Shown piece after piece: positions 55,189 through 63,768 of a DNA stretch of 64,000 bases (its first letter is position 1; every line of letters starts with the position of its first letter). Below the pieces are notes generated by a model. The model saw nothing but the letters and a program-made list of their open reading frames with translations. It had not been told where the DNA came from and made no database searches. This stretch comes from an uncultured Lachnospiraceae bacterium (GTDB lineage Bacteria; Bacillota; Clostridia; Lachnospirales; Lachnospiraceae): assembly GCA_910588965.1 (NCBI GenBank), contig CAJUSO010000001.1:83838-147837 (forward strand), in the 5' to 3' direction. Position numbers and translations under genes: made by a program.

Positions 55189-57243
55189 GTGACGCAGTTA
55201 GGAAAGATTCTTGTTATAAAAGGAATAGGCCAATATTTAGTTTTGGAGACATTTGTGGATGTGCTTGTGGAAGCATTTAAGGAGAGTTTTGTTCAGGTCG
55301 ACGTATTCAGTTGCACAGATAATCCGACTAAGGATGATTCTGAAAGGAATAATTATTGTAGCCTTAATAATTATGATATGATTTTTGCATTTAATGGTAT
55401 GTTTATGGAACAGGCCTTGAATAGGCTGATAAAAAAGGGGAATGCATTATATTGGGATTTCTTAGTGGATCATCCGTGTTACCATTCGAAACGTTTGTAT
55501 GGAAAATGTACAAATCATTATGTTTCTTGCGTTGATGCCAATCATGTATCTTTTATCAAAAGGTATTTTCCGAATATAGATTATACAGGTTTTTTGCCGC
55601 ATGGAGGAAATATGCCAGAACAAGAGGTAAAACCTTTAAAGGATCGGGAATATCAAGTCGTTTTTTTAGGTTCTTATGGTGGGCAGGAAATAGAACAGAA
55701 AATAGCTGGACTATCTACGGAGATGAAAAAGATTGTTGAAAAAATTATGGATCGGTTATTATTCAATAATGTAGATACGATAGAGGGATTGTTGCAGGAA
55801 GAATTTCGTTGTAGAGATTTCCATGTTTCCGATATTGAGTTTGTAAATTTGATGGATGAGTTAGGCTTTATAGAGGAATATATTCATGGGAAGCATAGGC
55901 AAATGTTGATAGAAGCATTGGCCGAAAAGGGGATTGCCATAGATATTTTTGGGAATGGTTGGGAGGATTATATTTCGGAACATCCTGAGTGTGTTAGGAT
56001 CCATGGGGCTGTAAATTATAAAATGGCAATTGAAATTATGGGGAATGCACGTGTTGTAATAAATAAATTGCCATTGTTTCGTGATGGAAGCCATGAGAGG
56101 GTGTTTACATCTATGCTTTGTGGAGCTGTATGTGTAAGTGATAGAAATAACTATCTTGAGAGAGAATTCCATGATGGAGAAGACATTGTTTTTTATGATA
56201 TGTCCAATCTAGAAGAGTTTTCAGGTAGGATGAGAAAAATGTTATCAAATTTGTTATTAATGGAAAAGATTGCATGGAAAGGAAAGAGCATAGCGGAAAA
56301 AAAGCATACCTGGAGATGCAGGGCAAGGGAAATAGTAAAAGAAGCGGAGAGGATTTTTAGTAATCATGTGGAAGAAAAATATTTAAGTATGAAAAACTTG
56401 GATGACTATAAGTTTAATTCGTTGATAAATTACCTTAATCAAGCGTCTATGAAAAAAATAGTTGATAAAATGGTATATATTTATGAATTTTATAATAGGA
56501 CACATTTTTTATATCATGACGAATTGATGAAAAGCCAGGTAACACGTGGAAAATGGGAAGAGGATGATTATACAGGCGAAAAATATTTTTCTTATGTTGC
56601 TAATATTTTAAAGAATAACTGGGAAATAATTGTTTGGCTATACCAAGAGTTAGAAGATTATAGTTCCAGAAAAGTTTTATTAGGGATATTGGAAAATAGG
56701 TTATTTTTAGATTATGATAAATTTGCTGAACTTGTAGATAGGCGATTTGGCAAGTTTTTGGATAAAGATATCTTAGAGTTTTATCAGAAAGGGGTTTTAA
56801 TTGATTTTAGGCCTGGTGCAGGTGAATTGATAGATATTTTTATCCAGGAGACAAAAAATAACTATAGTGCAATTTTTATATATGTAGTTGATGAAAAGAT
56901 AGAAAAAGAGTATTTGAGTAATAAATATAGGCTTTTTTCAGGTATCACGATACATCAGTTATCTTCTGATAAATGGAGAGGTGAATCAATAGGTGGAAAA
57001 ATTGGGGGGAAGGCAACAATCCTGAAAATAGATGCGTTGGGAATGGAAAATGAGATTATTTTGGGGTGCAGAGAAGAAATCATCAAAGAGAAGCCACAGA
57101 TTATGGTGGCGTTGGAATATAGATTGGAGAATCTATGGAAAACAGCTAAGATTTTAAAAAGCCTTGTTCCAGATTATAAATTGTATTTAAGGTATTATGG
57201 AGGGAATTTATTTCCTAATGGATATGTATTATATGTAAAATAG
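55189..57243 (+). CDS. CgeB-like glycosyltransferase fused to an FkbM-like domain
   Basis: 684-aa protein from a GTG with AAGGAGGGG upstream. Residues 1-400 form a GT-B enzyme (MIFAFNGMFMEQA, WDFLVDHPCYH, FLPHGG, IDIFGNGWEDY, HERVFTSMLCGAVCVSD). The last ~85 residues resemble the end of FkbM methyltransferases (a KIDALG element, then GCREEIIKEKPQIMVALEY and LVPDYKLYLRYY). The FkbM acidic motif usually reads (K/V)IDVEG, here IDALG, so methyl transfer is doubtful. Donor and acceptor unknown. Confidence 0.75.
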   Translation: MTQLGKILVIKGIGQYLVLETFVDVLVEAFKESFVQVDVFSCTDNPTKDDSERNNYCSLNNYDMIFAFNGMFMEQALNRLIKKGNALYWDFLVDHPCYHSKRLYGKCTNHYVSCVDANHVSFIKRYFPNIDYTGFLPHGGNMPEQEVKPLKDREYQVVFLGSYGGQEIEQKIAGLSTEMKKIVEKIMDRLLFNNVDTIEGLLQEEFRCRDFHVSDIEFVNLMDELGFIEEYIHGKHRQMLIEALAEKGIAIDIFGNGWEDYISEHPECVRIHGAVNYKMAIEIMGNARVVINKLPLFRDGSHERVFTSMLCGAVCVSDRNNYLEREFHDGEDIVFYDMSNLEEFSGRMRKMLSNLLLMEKIAWKGKSIAEKKHTWRCRAREIVKEAERIFSNHVEEKYLSMKNLDDYKFNSLINYLNQASMKKIVDKMVYIYEFYNRTHFLYHDELMKSQVTRGKWEEDDYTGEKYFSYVANILKNNWEIIVWLYQELEDYSSRKVLLGILENRLFLDYDKFAELVDRRFGKFLDKDILEFYQKGVLIDFRPGAGELIDIFIQETKNNYSAIFIYVVDEKIEKEYLSNKYRLFSGITIHQLSSDKWRGESIGGKIGGKATILKIDALGMENEIILGCREEIIKEKPQIMVALEYRLENLWKTAKILKSLVPDYKLYLRYYGGNLFPNGYVLYVK

Positions 57244-57313
57244 TAGTATTAGGAGTGGAATTAAAAATATAGAATGGATAATGAACAATGGAGAAGCGAT
57301 ACAGGAGGGTATC

Positions 57314-58366
57314 ATGGATATTATCCAACTAGAAGAAAAAGAAAGATGGAATAACATAGTAAAAAGCTTCCCGGATTGGGACATATATTATCTGAATGAG
57401 TATGCCCGTTCTTTCCAGTTGCATGGTGATGGAACCCCAATCCTGATATACCACCAGGAGAATGATGCAAAACTGTGTTATGTGATGATGCAGGAGGATA
57501 TATCAGTTTTCCCCCCATTGTCCTCATGCTTAGAACCTGGGCAATATTATGATTGGGCAACGCCGTATGGATATGGCGGGCCATTGTCTGCAGGTGAGGT
57601 TACGGAAGGATGGATGAGGTGTTTTTTGGAAGAACTAAGTGGATGGTGTATGGAACATAAGATTGTGTCGCAATTTTTCCGCTTTCATCCGTTGCTGCAG
57701 AACCAAAAAGTTTTTGAAAATGTCTGTAATGTAGTTTATATGAAGAAAACGGTATATATGGATACATCATCAGAAGATGTTATATTCCAGAATATGACCC
57801 CAAATAACAGGAACATGGTTCGGAAGGCAAAGAAAAATGGTATAAAGATTATAACGGATAAAGGCGGCGGCGTTGGGGCATTCATGGAGATTTATGAAGC
57901 TACTATGCGGAACAATCATGCAGAAGGGTATTACTATTTTCAGCCGGAGTATTTTGATTTCCTTAATGGGGAGATGGCAGAGAATATCGTATATTTTTAT
58001 GCAGTTTATCAGGGTATCCCCATAAGCGCGGCCATATTTTTTTATAACCATCAATTTATGCATTACCATTTATCAGGGACGTTGCCGGAGTATCGGAAAT
58101 TGGCGGCAACGAACCTTTTATTGAGCGAAGCTGCCAATTGGGCGGCAGAACGTGGGATTAAGGCGTTTCATTTAGGCGGCGGCGTGGGGATTGAGGATAG
58201 TTTACTGACATTTAAAAAGCATTTTAACCGGAATGGGTTGTTAGATTTTTGTATTGGAAGAAGTATATTTGACAAAAAGGCTTTTGACGGATTGGTGGAG
58301 ATGCGGAGGGAAAATGACAGTGCGTTTGATGATTCTAAGCCTTTCCTGATCAAATATAGGGCTTAA
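57314..58366 (+). CDS. GNAT/FemAB-type acyltransferase
   Basis: 350-aa protein with two tandem GNAT-like folds as in FemAB/BioF2-type enzymes: PYGYGGPL at about residue 95, MTPNNRNMVRKAKKNGIKI (the FemAB-like linker), YEATMRNNHAEGYYYF, and FMHYHLSGTLPEY with NLLLSEAANWAAERGIKAFHLGGG. These enzymes pass acyl or aminoacyl groups to sugars, and here probably N-acylate an amino sugar of the flagellar glycan. GGAGGG lies just before the ATG at 57314. A frame to 57281 lacks a site. Confidence 0.75.
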   Translation: MDIIQLEEKERWNNIVKSFPDWDIYYLNEYARSFQLHGDGTPILIYHQENDAKLCYVMMQEDISVFPPLSSCLEPGQYYDWATPYGYGGPLSAGEVTEGWMRCFLEELSGWCMEHKIVSQFFRFHPLLQNQKVFENVCNVVYMKKTVYMDTSSEDVIFQNMTPNNRNMVRKAKKNGIKIITDKGGGVGAFMEIYEATMRNNHAEGYYYFQPEYFDFLNGEMAENIVYFYAVYQGIPISAAIFFYNHQFMHYHLSGTLPEYRKLAATNLLLSEAANWAAERGIKAFHLGGGVGIEDSLLTFKKHFNRNGLLDFCIGRSIFDKKAFDGLVEMRRENDSAFDDSKPFLIKYRA

Positions 58367-58535
58367 CAGAGGGAAAGGACGGATAGTTAGGCAGGGTATT
58401 GGTATTTGTACAGAGGGATTATAGGGGGATGCAGGGATATACAGTAGATTTGGCGGTAGGAGTTGCTAAGCAGCTCTTGTAAGATATTAAGCAGCCCTTA
58501 TAAGATACATTATGGAACAGAGAGGGTATTCTATT

Positions 58536-59540
58536 ATGGAGAGGAAAAAGGTATTCATTATAGCGGAAGCTGGGGATAACCACAATGGGGATTTTGATTT
58601 GGCGCTTCGGTTAGTGGACAAAGCGGCAGAGGCAGGGGCGGATTGTGTGAAATTCCAGACATTTGTAACAGAGAACGTAATCTCAAAGTTTGCAGAAAAG
58701 GCGGCATACCAGAAGGAAACTACAGGGGAAAATGAAAGCCAATATGAAATGGTAAAAAAACTGGAATTGTCATTTGAACAGTTCCGTTCAATCCAGAAAT
58801 ACTGTGAGGAAAAGAATATTATGTTCCTATCTACCCCCTTCGATTTGGACAGTATTGATTTCCTGGAAGAGATAAAGGTTCCCTTCTGGAAAATCCCATC
58901 TGGGGAGATTACGAACCTGCCGTATTTAGAGAAAATCGCAAAAACAGGAAAGGATATTATTATGTCCACCGGGATGTGCACGATGGAAGAGATTGGGGAG
59001 GCGGTTTCTATTTTGAAGGGGCATGGGGCTGGCAGTATTACGCTCCTGCATTGCAATACAGAGTATCCCACGCCTTTTGAGGATGTAAATTTGCGGGCAA
59101 TGCGGGAAATGGAAGAGGCCTTTGGCGTCCCAGTGGGATACTCGGACCACACGGTAGGGATAGAAGTACCGATAGCGGCAGCGGCAATGGGGGCAGCCGT
59201 CATTGAAAAGCATTTTACCTTGGATAAGAACATGGAGGGGCCAGACCATAAAGCTAGCTTGGAACCAGAAGAATTAAAACAGATGGTATGCGCTGTCCGG
59301 CATATAGAGCAGGCTATGGGAAGCGGCAGGAAGCAGCCTAGCCCTTCCGAGCAGAAGAATATCAGCATTGCCAGAAAAAGTATTGTGGCAAGGCGAAGGA
59401 TTTGCAAGGGGGAGGAACTGACAGAAGAGAACCTGTATATTAAGCGCCCTGGAGATGGGATTAGCCCTATGCGTTGGTATGAGCTTATAGGGACAGCAGC
59501 GGTAAAAGATTTTGAAGAGGATGAGTTGATTGTGGAATGA
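58536..59540 (+). CDS. neuB: N-acetylneuraminate/legionaminate synthase family (NeuB)
   Basis: 334-aa NeuB enzyme: IAEAGDNHNGDFDLA, AGADCVKFQTF, IPSGEITNLPYLEK, the CNTEYPTP and GYSDHTVGIEV active-site segments, KHFTLDKNMEGPDHKASL, and a C-terminal SAF antifreeze-like domain (SIVARRRICKGEELTEENL). It condenses phosphoenolpyruvate with a six-carbon amino sugar to give a nine-carbon sialic, legionaminic or pseudaminic acid. The exact product cannot be told from motifs. ATG at 58536 has AGAGGG upstream. The gene overlaps neuC by 4 nt. Confidence 0.9.
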   Translation: MERKKVFIIAEAGDNHNGDFDLALRLVDKAAEAGADCVKFQTFVTENVISKFAEKAAYQKETTGENESQYEMVKKLELSFEQFRSIQKYCEEKNIMFLSTPFDLDSIDFLEEIKVPFWKIPSGEITNLPYLEKIAKTGKDIIMSTGMCTMEEIGEAVSILKGHGAGSITLLHCNTEYPTPFEDVNLRAMREMEEAFGVPVGYSDHTVGIEVPIAAAAMGAAVIEKHFTLDKNMEGPDHKASLEPEELKQMVCAVRHIEQAMGSGRKQPSPSEQKNISIARKSIVARRRICKGEELTEENLYIKRPGDGISPMRWYELIGTAAVKDFEEDELIVE

Positions 59541-60706
59541 AAAAGATATGTGTCGTGACGGCTACAAGGGCAGAATATGGCCTGCTGCGTAGGGTTATCC
59601 AGAACATTATCTCTGATGATGGATTAGAGTTATTGTTGGTAGTGACAGGCAGCCACCTGTCAGAAAAGTATGGAAATACTGTAAATGAAATAGAAGAGGA
59701 TGGTTTTCCTATTGCGGAGAGGATTGAAATATTAGAGGAACATGCTACAGAAGCTGGCATTTGCCAGACTATGGGGAATGCCGCAATCCGTTTTGGGGAA
59801 ATGTATGGGCGCCAGAAACCGGATATGGTAATTGTGGAGGGAGACCGCTATGAACTGCTCTCTATATGCAGCAGCGCGATGGTATATGGAATCCCTATTG
59901 CCCATATTTCAGGAGGGGAGATTACGGAGGGCGCAATGGATGACGTTGTGCGCCATTGCATAACGAAAATGAGTTATCTGCATTTTCCAGCCTGTGAGGA
60001 ATACAGGCGCAGGATTATTCAATTAGGGGAAGAACCAAACCGTGTCTTTAATTTTGGCGATGTGGGGGTAGAGAATGTCAGGAAAATGGAATATCTGGCC
60101 AAAGCGGAATTAGAACAGTCTATGGGGATATCCCTGGATAGGCCTTATGCAAGCGTGACCTTCCATCCAGTTACCTTGGAAAAGGGTTCAGCCCGAAGGC
60201 AGACAGAGGAATTAGCAGCGGCATTAGGGTGTTTCCAGGAATTAAATTTTATTGTAACTATGGCAAATGCGGATTTGCAGGGGGATGAGATTAATAAAGT
60301 GTTCCAGGACAGCGCCCAAAAGCATGGGAATATTTTTTGCTATTCTTCTTTGGGGATGAAAAAATATCTGAGTTTAATCCGGTATGCGGAATTTGTTATC
60401 GGGAATTCTTCCAGCGGGATTGTAGAGGTTCCATGTTTTGGAATCCCTACGATTAATATTGGTGATAGGCAGAAGGGACGGCTGCGTGCGGATAGCATTA
60501 TTGATTGTGAGCCGCAGGAAGAAGCGATTAAGGACAGTATCATAAAGGCCATGTCTCCTTCGTTCCGTGCAGCCGCCAGTGAGGCGGAGAATCCTTATGG
60601 TGAAGGGGATACAGCGAGTTCCATTGTAAAAACCATTAAGTCTTTTCTGGAGGAAGGCGTTGTATCTCAAAAGAAAAAATTTTATGATGTAGAGGGAGGA
60701 ATGTAA
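59537..60706 (+). CDS. neuC: UDP-GlcNAc 2-epimerase, hydrolysing (NeuC type)
   Basis: 389-aa enzyme: VVTATRAEYGLLRRV at the N-terminus, VVTGSHLSEKYG, VIVEGDRYE, IPIAHISGGEITEGAMDD, FNFGDVGVENV, GNSSSGIVEVPCFGIPTINIGDRQKGR. This is the signature of hydrolysing epimerases that turn a UDP-HexNAc into free ManNAc-type sugar, the substrate for NeuB. ATGA overlap with neuB shows coupled expression. No CMP-sialate synthetase is found in the window, so activation must be encoded elsewhere. Confidence 0.9.
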   Translation: MKKICVVTATRAEYGLLRRVIQNIISDDGLELLLVVTGSHLSEKYGNTVNEIEEDGFPIAERIEILEEHATEAGICQTMGNAAIRFGEMYGRQKPDMVIVEGDRYELLSICSSAMVYGIPIAHISGGEITEGAMDDVVRHCITKMSYLHFPACEEYRRRIIQLGEEPNRVFNFGDVGVENVRKMEYLAKAELEQSMGISLDRPYASVTFHPVTLEKGSARRQTEELAAALGCFQELNFIVTMANADLQGDEINKVFQDSAQKHGNIFCYSSLGMKKYLSLIRYAEFVIGNSSSGIVEVPCFGIPTINIGDRQKGRLRADSIIDCEPQEEAIKDSIIKAMSPSFRAAASEAENPYGEGDTASSIVKTIKSFLEEGVVSQKKKFYDVEGGM

Positions 60707-61369
60707 ATGAAATCATTCGATGAGACTTGGGAGGAAATCCATGCCACGCAGGAATGGGGGAAATACCCTTCAGAACCTGTCATCCGGTTTGTGGCGAGGA
60801 ATTATTATAAAGGGGACAGGCATTCTGTGAAAGTTTTGGACTCCGGCTGTGGCGGAGGGAGCCATACATGGTATTTAGCCAGGGAAGGGTTTGATGTATA
60901 TGCCTTTGATGGCTCAAAGAGCGCTGTCCGTAAGGTGGGAGAACGTTTAAAGCAAGAAGGGCTGTCAGCAGATTTAAGGGTAAGGGATGCATTGGAATTG
61001 GATTATGCAGAAGGCTTTTTTGATTGTGTGATTGACAGCGCGACGGTTTATGCGAATCGGCTGCAGAATATTACAACCATGTACCAAGAGATATATAGGA
61101 TGCTGAAACAGGGTGGGAAGCTGTTTTCCACTTCCTTTACGACGGGCACCACAGGGTATGGGACAGGGAAAGAAGTAGAAAGGAATACGTTTTGTGATAT
61201 TACAGAAGGAGGCCTGGAGGGGAGGGGGACTTCACATTTTTATGAGGAAGAGGAATTGAAAGGGATATTAGAAGAAATAGGGTTCCAGAATATTGTGGTA
61301 GATATTTTGCGGTTCACAGATAGGGGGAACGTAGTGGAACAGTTTTTGGTGCAGACAGGGAAACCTTGA
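60707..61369 (+). CDS. SAM-dependent methyltransferase, first of a duplicated pair
   Basis: 220-aa class I methyltransferase. It starts at the base after the neuC stop with AGAGGGAGG upstream. Motif I is KVLDSGCGGGSHTWYLA, motif II VYAFDGSKSAV, motif IV FDCVIDSATVYANR, then a GGKLFSTSFTTGTTGYGTG loop. Probably O- or N-methylates a sugar of the flagellar glycan. A close paralogue follows 103 nt later. Confidence 0.85.
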   Translation: MKSFDETWEEIHATQEWGKYPSEPVIRFVARNYYKGDRHSVKVLDSGCGGGSHTWYLAREGFDVYAFDGSKSAVRKVGERLKQEGLSADLRVRDALELDYAEGFFDCVIDSATVYANRLQNITTMYQEIYRMLKQGGKLFSTSFTTGTTGYGTGKEVERNTFCDITEGGLEGRGTSHFYEEEELKGILEEIGFQNIVVDILRFTDRGNVVEQFLVQTGKP

Positions 61370-61472
61370 TTTTTTGCAAAGGTGAAGATGGTGGAAATTT
61401 AAAATAATTGGTTTTATGGAAAGAGATTCTAATAAAAAGGGATATCAATATCTTGGGAGGGAATGAAAGAAA

Positions 61473-62159
61473 ATGAAATCATTTGACATGGTATGGGAAA
61501 AAATCCATGCGACACAGGAATGGGGGAAATATCCATCAGAGCCAGTAATCCGTTTTGTGGCTAGAAATTATGGTAAAATGGATAGGGATTCTATAAAAAT
61601 ACTCGATTTTGGCTGTGGCGGTGGAAGCCATACATGGTATTTAGCTAGGGAAGGGTTTGATGTATATGCTTTTGATGGCTCAAAGAGCGCTGTCCGTAAG
61701 GTAGGAGAACGGCTAGGGCAAGAAGGGTTGGCCGCAGATTTAAGGGTGCGTGATGCTTTAGAATTAGATTATGAAGAAGGATTTTTTGATTGCGTGATTG
61801 ACAACGCTACAATTTGCGCTAATAGATATCAGAATATTATTCAAATGTATAGCGAAATACATAAATTATTGAAAAAAGATAAAAATTATCAGATAAATAT
61901 GGGGGGGGGGAGAATGTTCTCAGTTTTATTTACCACTAGGACAACTGGATGTGGTACAGGAATAGAACTGGAAAAGAATACGTTTTGTGATATTTCAGAA
62001 GGCAGCCTGGCAGGAAGAGGGATAATACACTTTTTTGAGATAGAAGAGCTGAGAAGTATTTTGCAGGAAGTTGGATTTCAAAATGTTGTAATCGATACGC
62101 TGATGTTCACAGACAGGGGGAACGTAGTGGAACAGTTTTTGGTGCAGGCAGAAAGCTGA
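61473..62159 (+). CDS. SAM-dependent methyltransferase, second copy with a G10 tract
   Basis: 228-aa paralogue of the preceding protein, nearly identical in the first 100 residues (KILDFGCGGGSHTWYLA, VYAFDGSKSAV) and at the end (FTDRGNVVEQFLVQ). The middle differs: an eight- or nine-residue insertion ending in INMGGG coincides with ten G at 61901-61910. The frame is open at this length. Loss or gain of one G would remove the C-terminal third. Substrate specificity probably differs because the divergent region lies near the acceptor loop. GGGAGGGAATG precedes the ATG. Confidence 0.85.
   Translation: MKSFDMVWEKIHATQEWGKYPSEPVIRFVARNYGKMDRDSIKILDFGCGGGSHTWYLAREGFDVYAFDGSKSAVRKVGERLGQEGLAADLRVRDALELDYEEGFFDCVIDNATICANRYQNIIQMYSEIHKLLKKDKNYQINMGGGRMFSVLFTTRTTGCGTGIELEKNTFCDISEGSLAGRGIIHFFEIEELRSILQEVGFQNVVIDTLMFTDRGNVVEQFLVQAES
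61901..61910 (+). repeat. Homopolymer G10 tract inside a methyltransferase gene
   Basis: Ten consecutive G in the coding frame after ATAAATAT. The paralogue upstream has only GGTGGG at the matching place, so the tract arose after the duplication. Confidence 0.85.
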
Positions 62160-62926
62160 ATATTTTAGAAGGGGGATGGCAAAGAGAGCTAGAGAATAGA
62201 ATAAAATGGCTGATACATTAAGCTTATAAAAGAAAGTTCTATTCATTGTGTTATATCGTTTTGGTGCAGTTCTCACATATTCATGGATAGGGAACGGGGA
62301 GCGCTGTAACTGTTAACGTATCCGTTAAATGCATGATACGATCGGATGTAACCGTTTTATGCAATGAGGGGAAAAGGCTACTCCCATTACAATATTCTGA
62401 AGTTTTGTAAAATGCCTTAGGGGATGGGGGTATCAGCACAGTTATTAGAGCTGGGGCAGAGGAGCAGGCTCCATTGGCCTTGATGTTTCTGGCATAAAAA
62501 AGTATGCATGTTATTATGCGCCTGGCTGTTGCAATGGAATGGTTAGGACTGCTGATATAGTAAAAAGAAAGTTACTTGCAGCCAAAAAAGAATTATGGAA
62601 GGGATACTATGGAAGTGGTATCAAAATGATTGATTTTAGAGCAGAATAGTTTGAGGGATTTGCAGATGATGGGAATATCCAAGTATACAGGCCTGTATCT
62701 TGGGATGAAAATTTCAAACTATTAAAAATCGTAAGCGGATTATTATGATTTGCTTAACCCATAAATGGTTGGGGTGATTTCATATTTGGCAGTGTTCATA
62801 TTTGGCATCTACCTTTTATCAACATAAATAGAAAAGTTAACGGCACATCAGGGAATTTGTGTGCCGTTTTAGTGTTTTAGAGGTATTTTGTCCGTCTATT
62901 ATCTTGTCATAATTATTGTCTGTATG
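62160..62926. other. Gap after the sugar island, no supported gene
   Basis: Short broken frames only. No domain was recognised on either strand. The last part holds the terminator at 62839-62876. The stretch probably contains decayed coding DNA. Confidence 0.5.
62839..62876 (+). terminator. Intrinsic terminator before the IS200-type element
   Basis: AACGGCACA (62839-62847) pairs perfectly with TGTGCCGTT (62860-62868), followed by TTAGTGTTTT. Confidence 0.65.
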
Positions 62927-63542
62927 ATGGGGTTAAAACCCTCGCCTTTAGGTCAACCCCATAGCTTCAAGTTTAGAATAAGTGAAAATAGAGATACTAA
63001 GCTTGAGGTGAAACAAATGCAAAATTATAGAAAATCGTCACATTGTACGTATGATATCAAGTATCCTCTGGTTTGGAAACAAAATACCGTAAACCTGTGA
63101 TAACAGGGAAGATAGCAGTAAGAACAAGAGGGCTAATCCGAATAATCTGCCAAAGTAATGAAGTAGGAATCCTGGCAGGGCATGTTGGGAGTGATTATAT
63201 ACACTTACTGGTATCGGTGCCGCCCCATTTGTCTGCAAGTAAGTTGGTGCAGTATATAAAAGGAAATACATCCAGAAAATTGCAGATGGAATATAAAGAA
63301 TTGAACAAACAGTTCTGGGGACGGCATTTGTGGGCAGGAGGCTATTTTGTGGCAAGCAGTGGAAATGTAACGGATGAAATCATCAAAAAATATATTAAGA
63401 ATCAGGATTTACAGGAGAGAAGTAATTCAAATAACTTTGAGATAGGATGAAAGTAGCAGGAGAGAGATAACGTGGAATGTGAACAATTTTAGGCTGCTTT
63501 AGCAGCAGGTCGAACCTACCAGCTTTAGCCGGTAGTGGTTCG
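62927..63542 (+). mobile_element. Decayed IS200/IS605-family element
   Basis: A subterminal hairpin at 62927-62962 (ATGGGGTT paired with AACCCCAT around an imperfect centre) marks the left end, and one at 63511-63542 (CGAACC paired with GGTTCG) marks the right end. The TnpA gene lies between. Such elements carry hairpins rather than inverted repeats and leave no target duplication. The broken TnpA makes this copy non-autonomous. Confidence 0.7.
63017..63450 (+). pseudogene. IS200-type TnpA transposase, frameshifted
   Basis: Two frames together give a ~145-aa Y1/HUH transposase: NYRKSSHCTYDIKYPLVW in the first, then TKYRKPVITG, ILAGHVGSDYIHLLVS, LVQYIKGNTSRKL and FWGRHLWAGGYFVASSG in the second. 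They are joined by a one-base deletion near 63080. The HUH motif reads YIH instead of HIH, so the metal-binding pair is also damaged. The catalytic-Tyr helix near the end is present. Both lesions indicate an inactive copy. Confidence 0.8.
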
Positions 63543-63561
63543 GTTTCACTTTTTACAGGCT

Positions 63562-63735
63562 GTGTCATAAAATCTGTGTAAATAAGTTGTCTGAAAATTC
63601 CCTTTGGACTGCTTGATTAACTTGCTCAAAATGCCGGAAGCCAGTCAAGGCAAGGGCTTCAGCCTTTACGGGCTTTTGGCATTTTGATATCATTCATTCT
63701 GGCAGTCCAGAGGACTTACACACATAATCTGACAC
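63562..63735. mobile_element. MITE-like palindromic element with IS256-like ends
   Basis: Ends form imperfect 20-bp inverted repeats: GTGTCATAAAATCTGTGTAA (63562-63581) and the complement of 63716-63735, which begins GTGTCAGATTATG, with 16 of 20 matching. Inside are further nested arms (TTTGGACTGC against GCAGTCCAGA, CAAAATGCC against GGCATTTTG), so the whole ~175 bp can fold back. It has no ORF. The ends resemble those of IS256-type elements, suggesting a deletion derivative. Confidence 0.6.
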
Positions 63736-63768
63736 TCTCCCTTTCCATAGCCTCCTCAATTATTAACA

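Noticed and set aside
58487..59407. 306-codon minus-strand ORF
   Set aside because: Antisense shadow of neuB, whose motifs are unmistakable on the plus strand.
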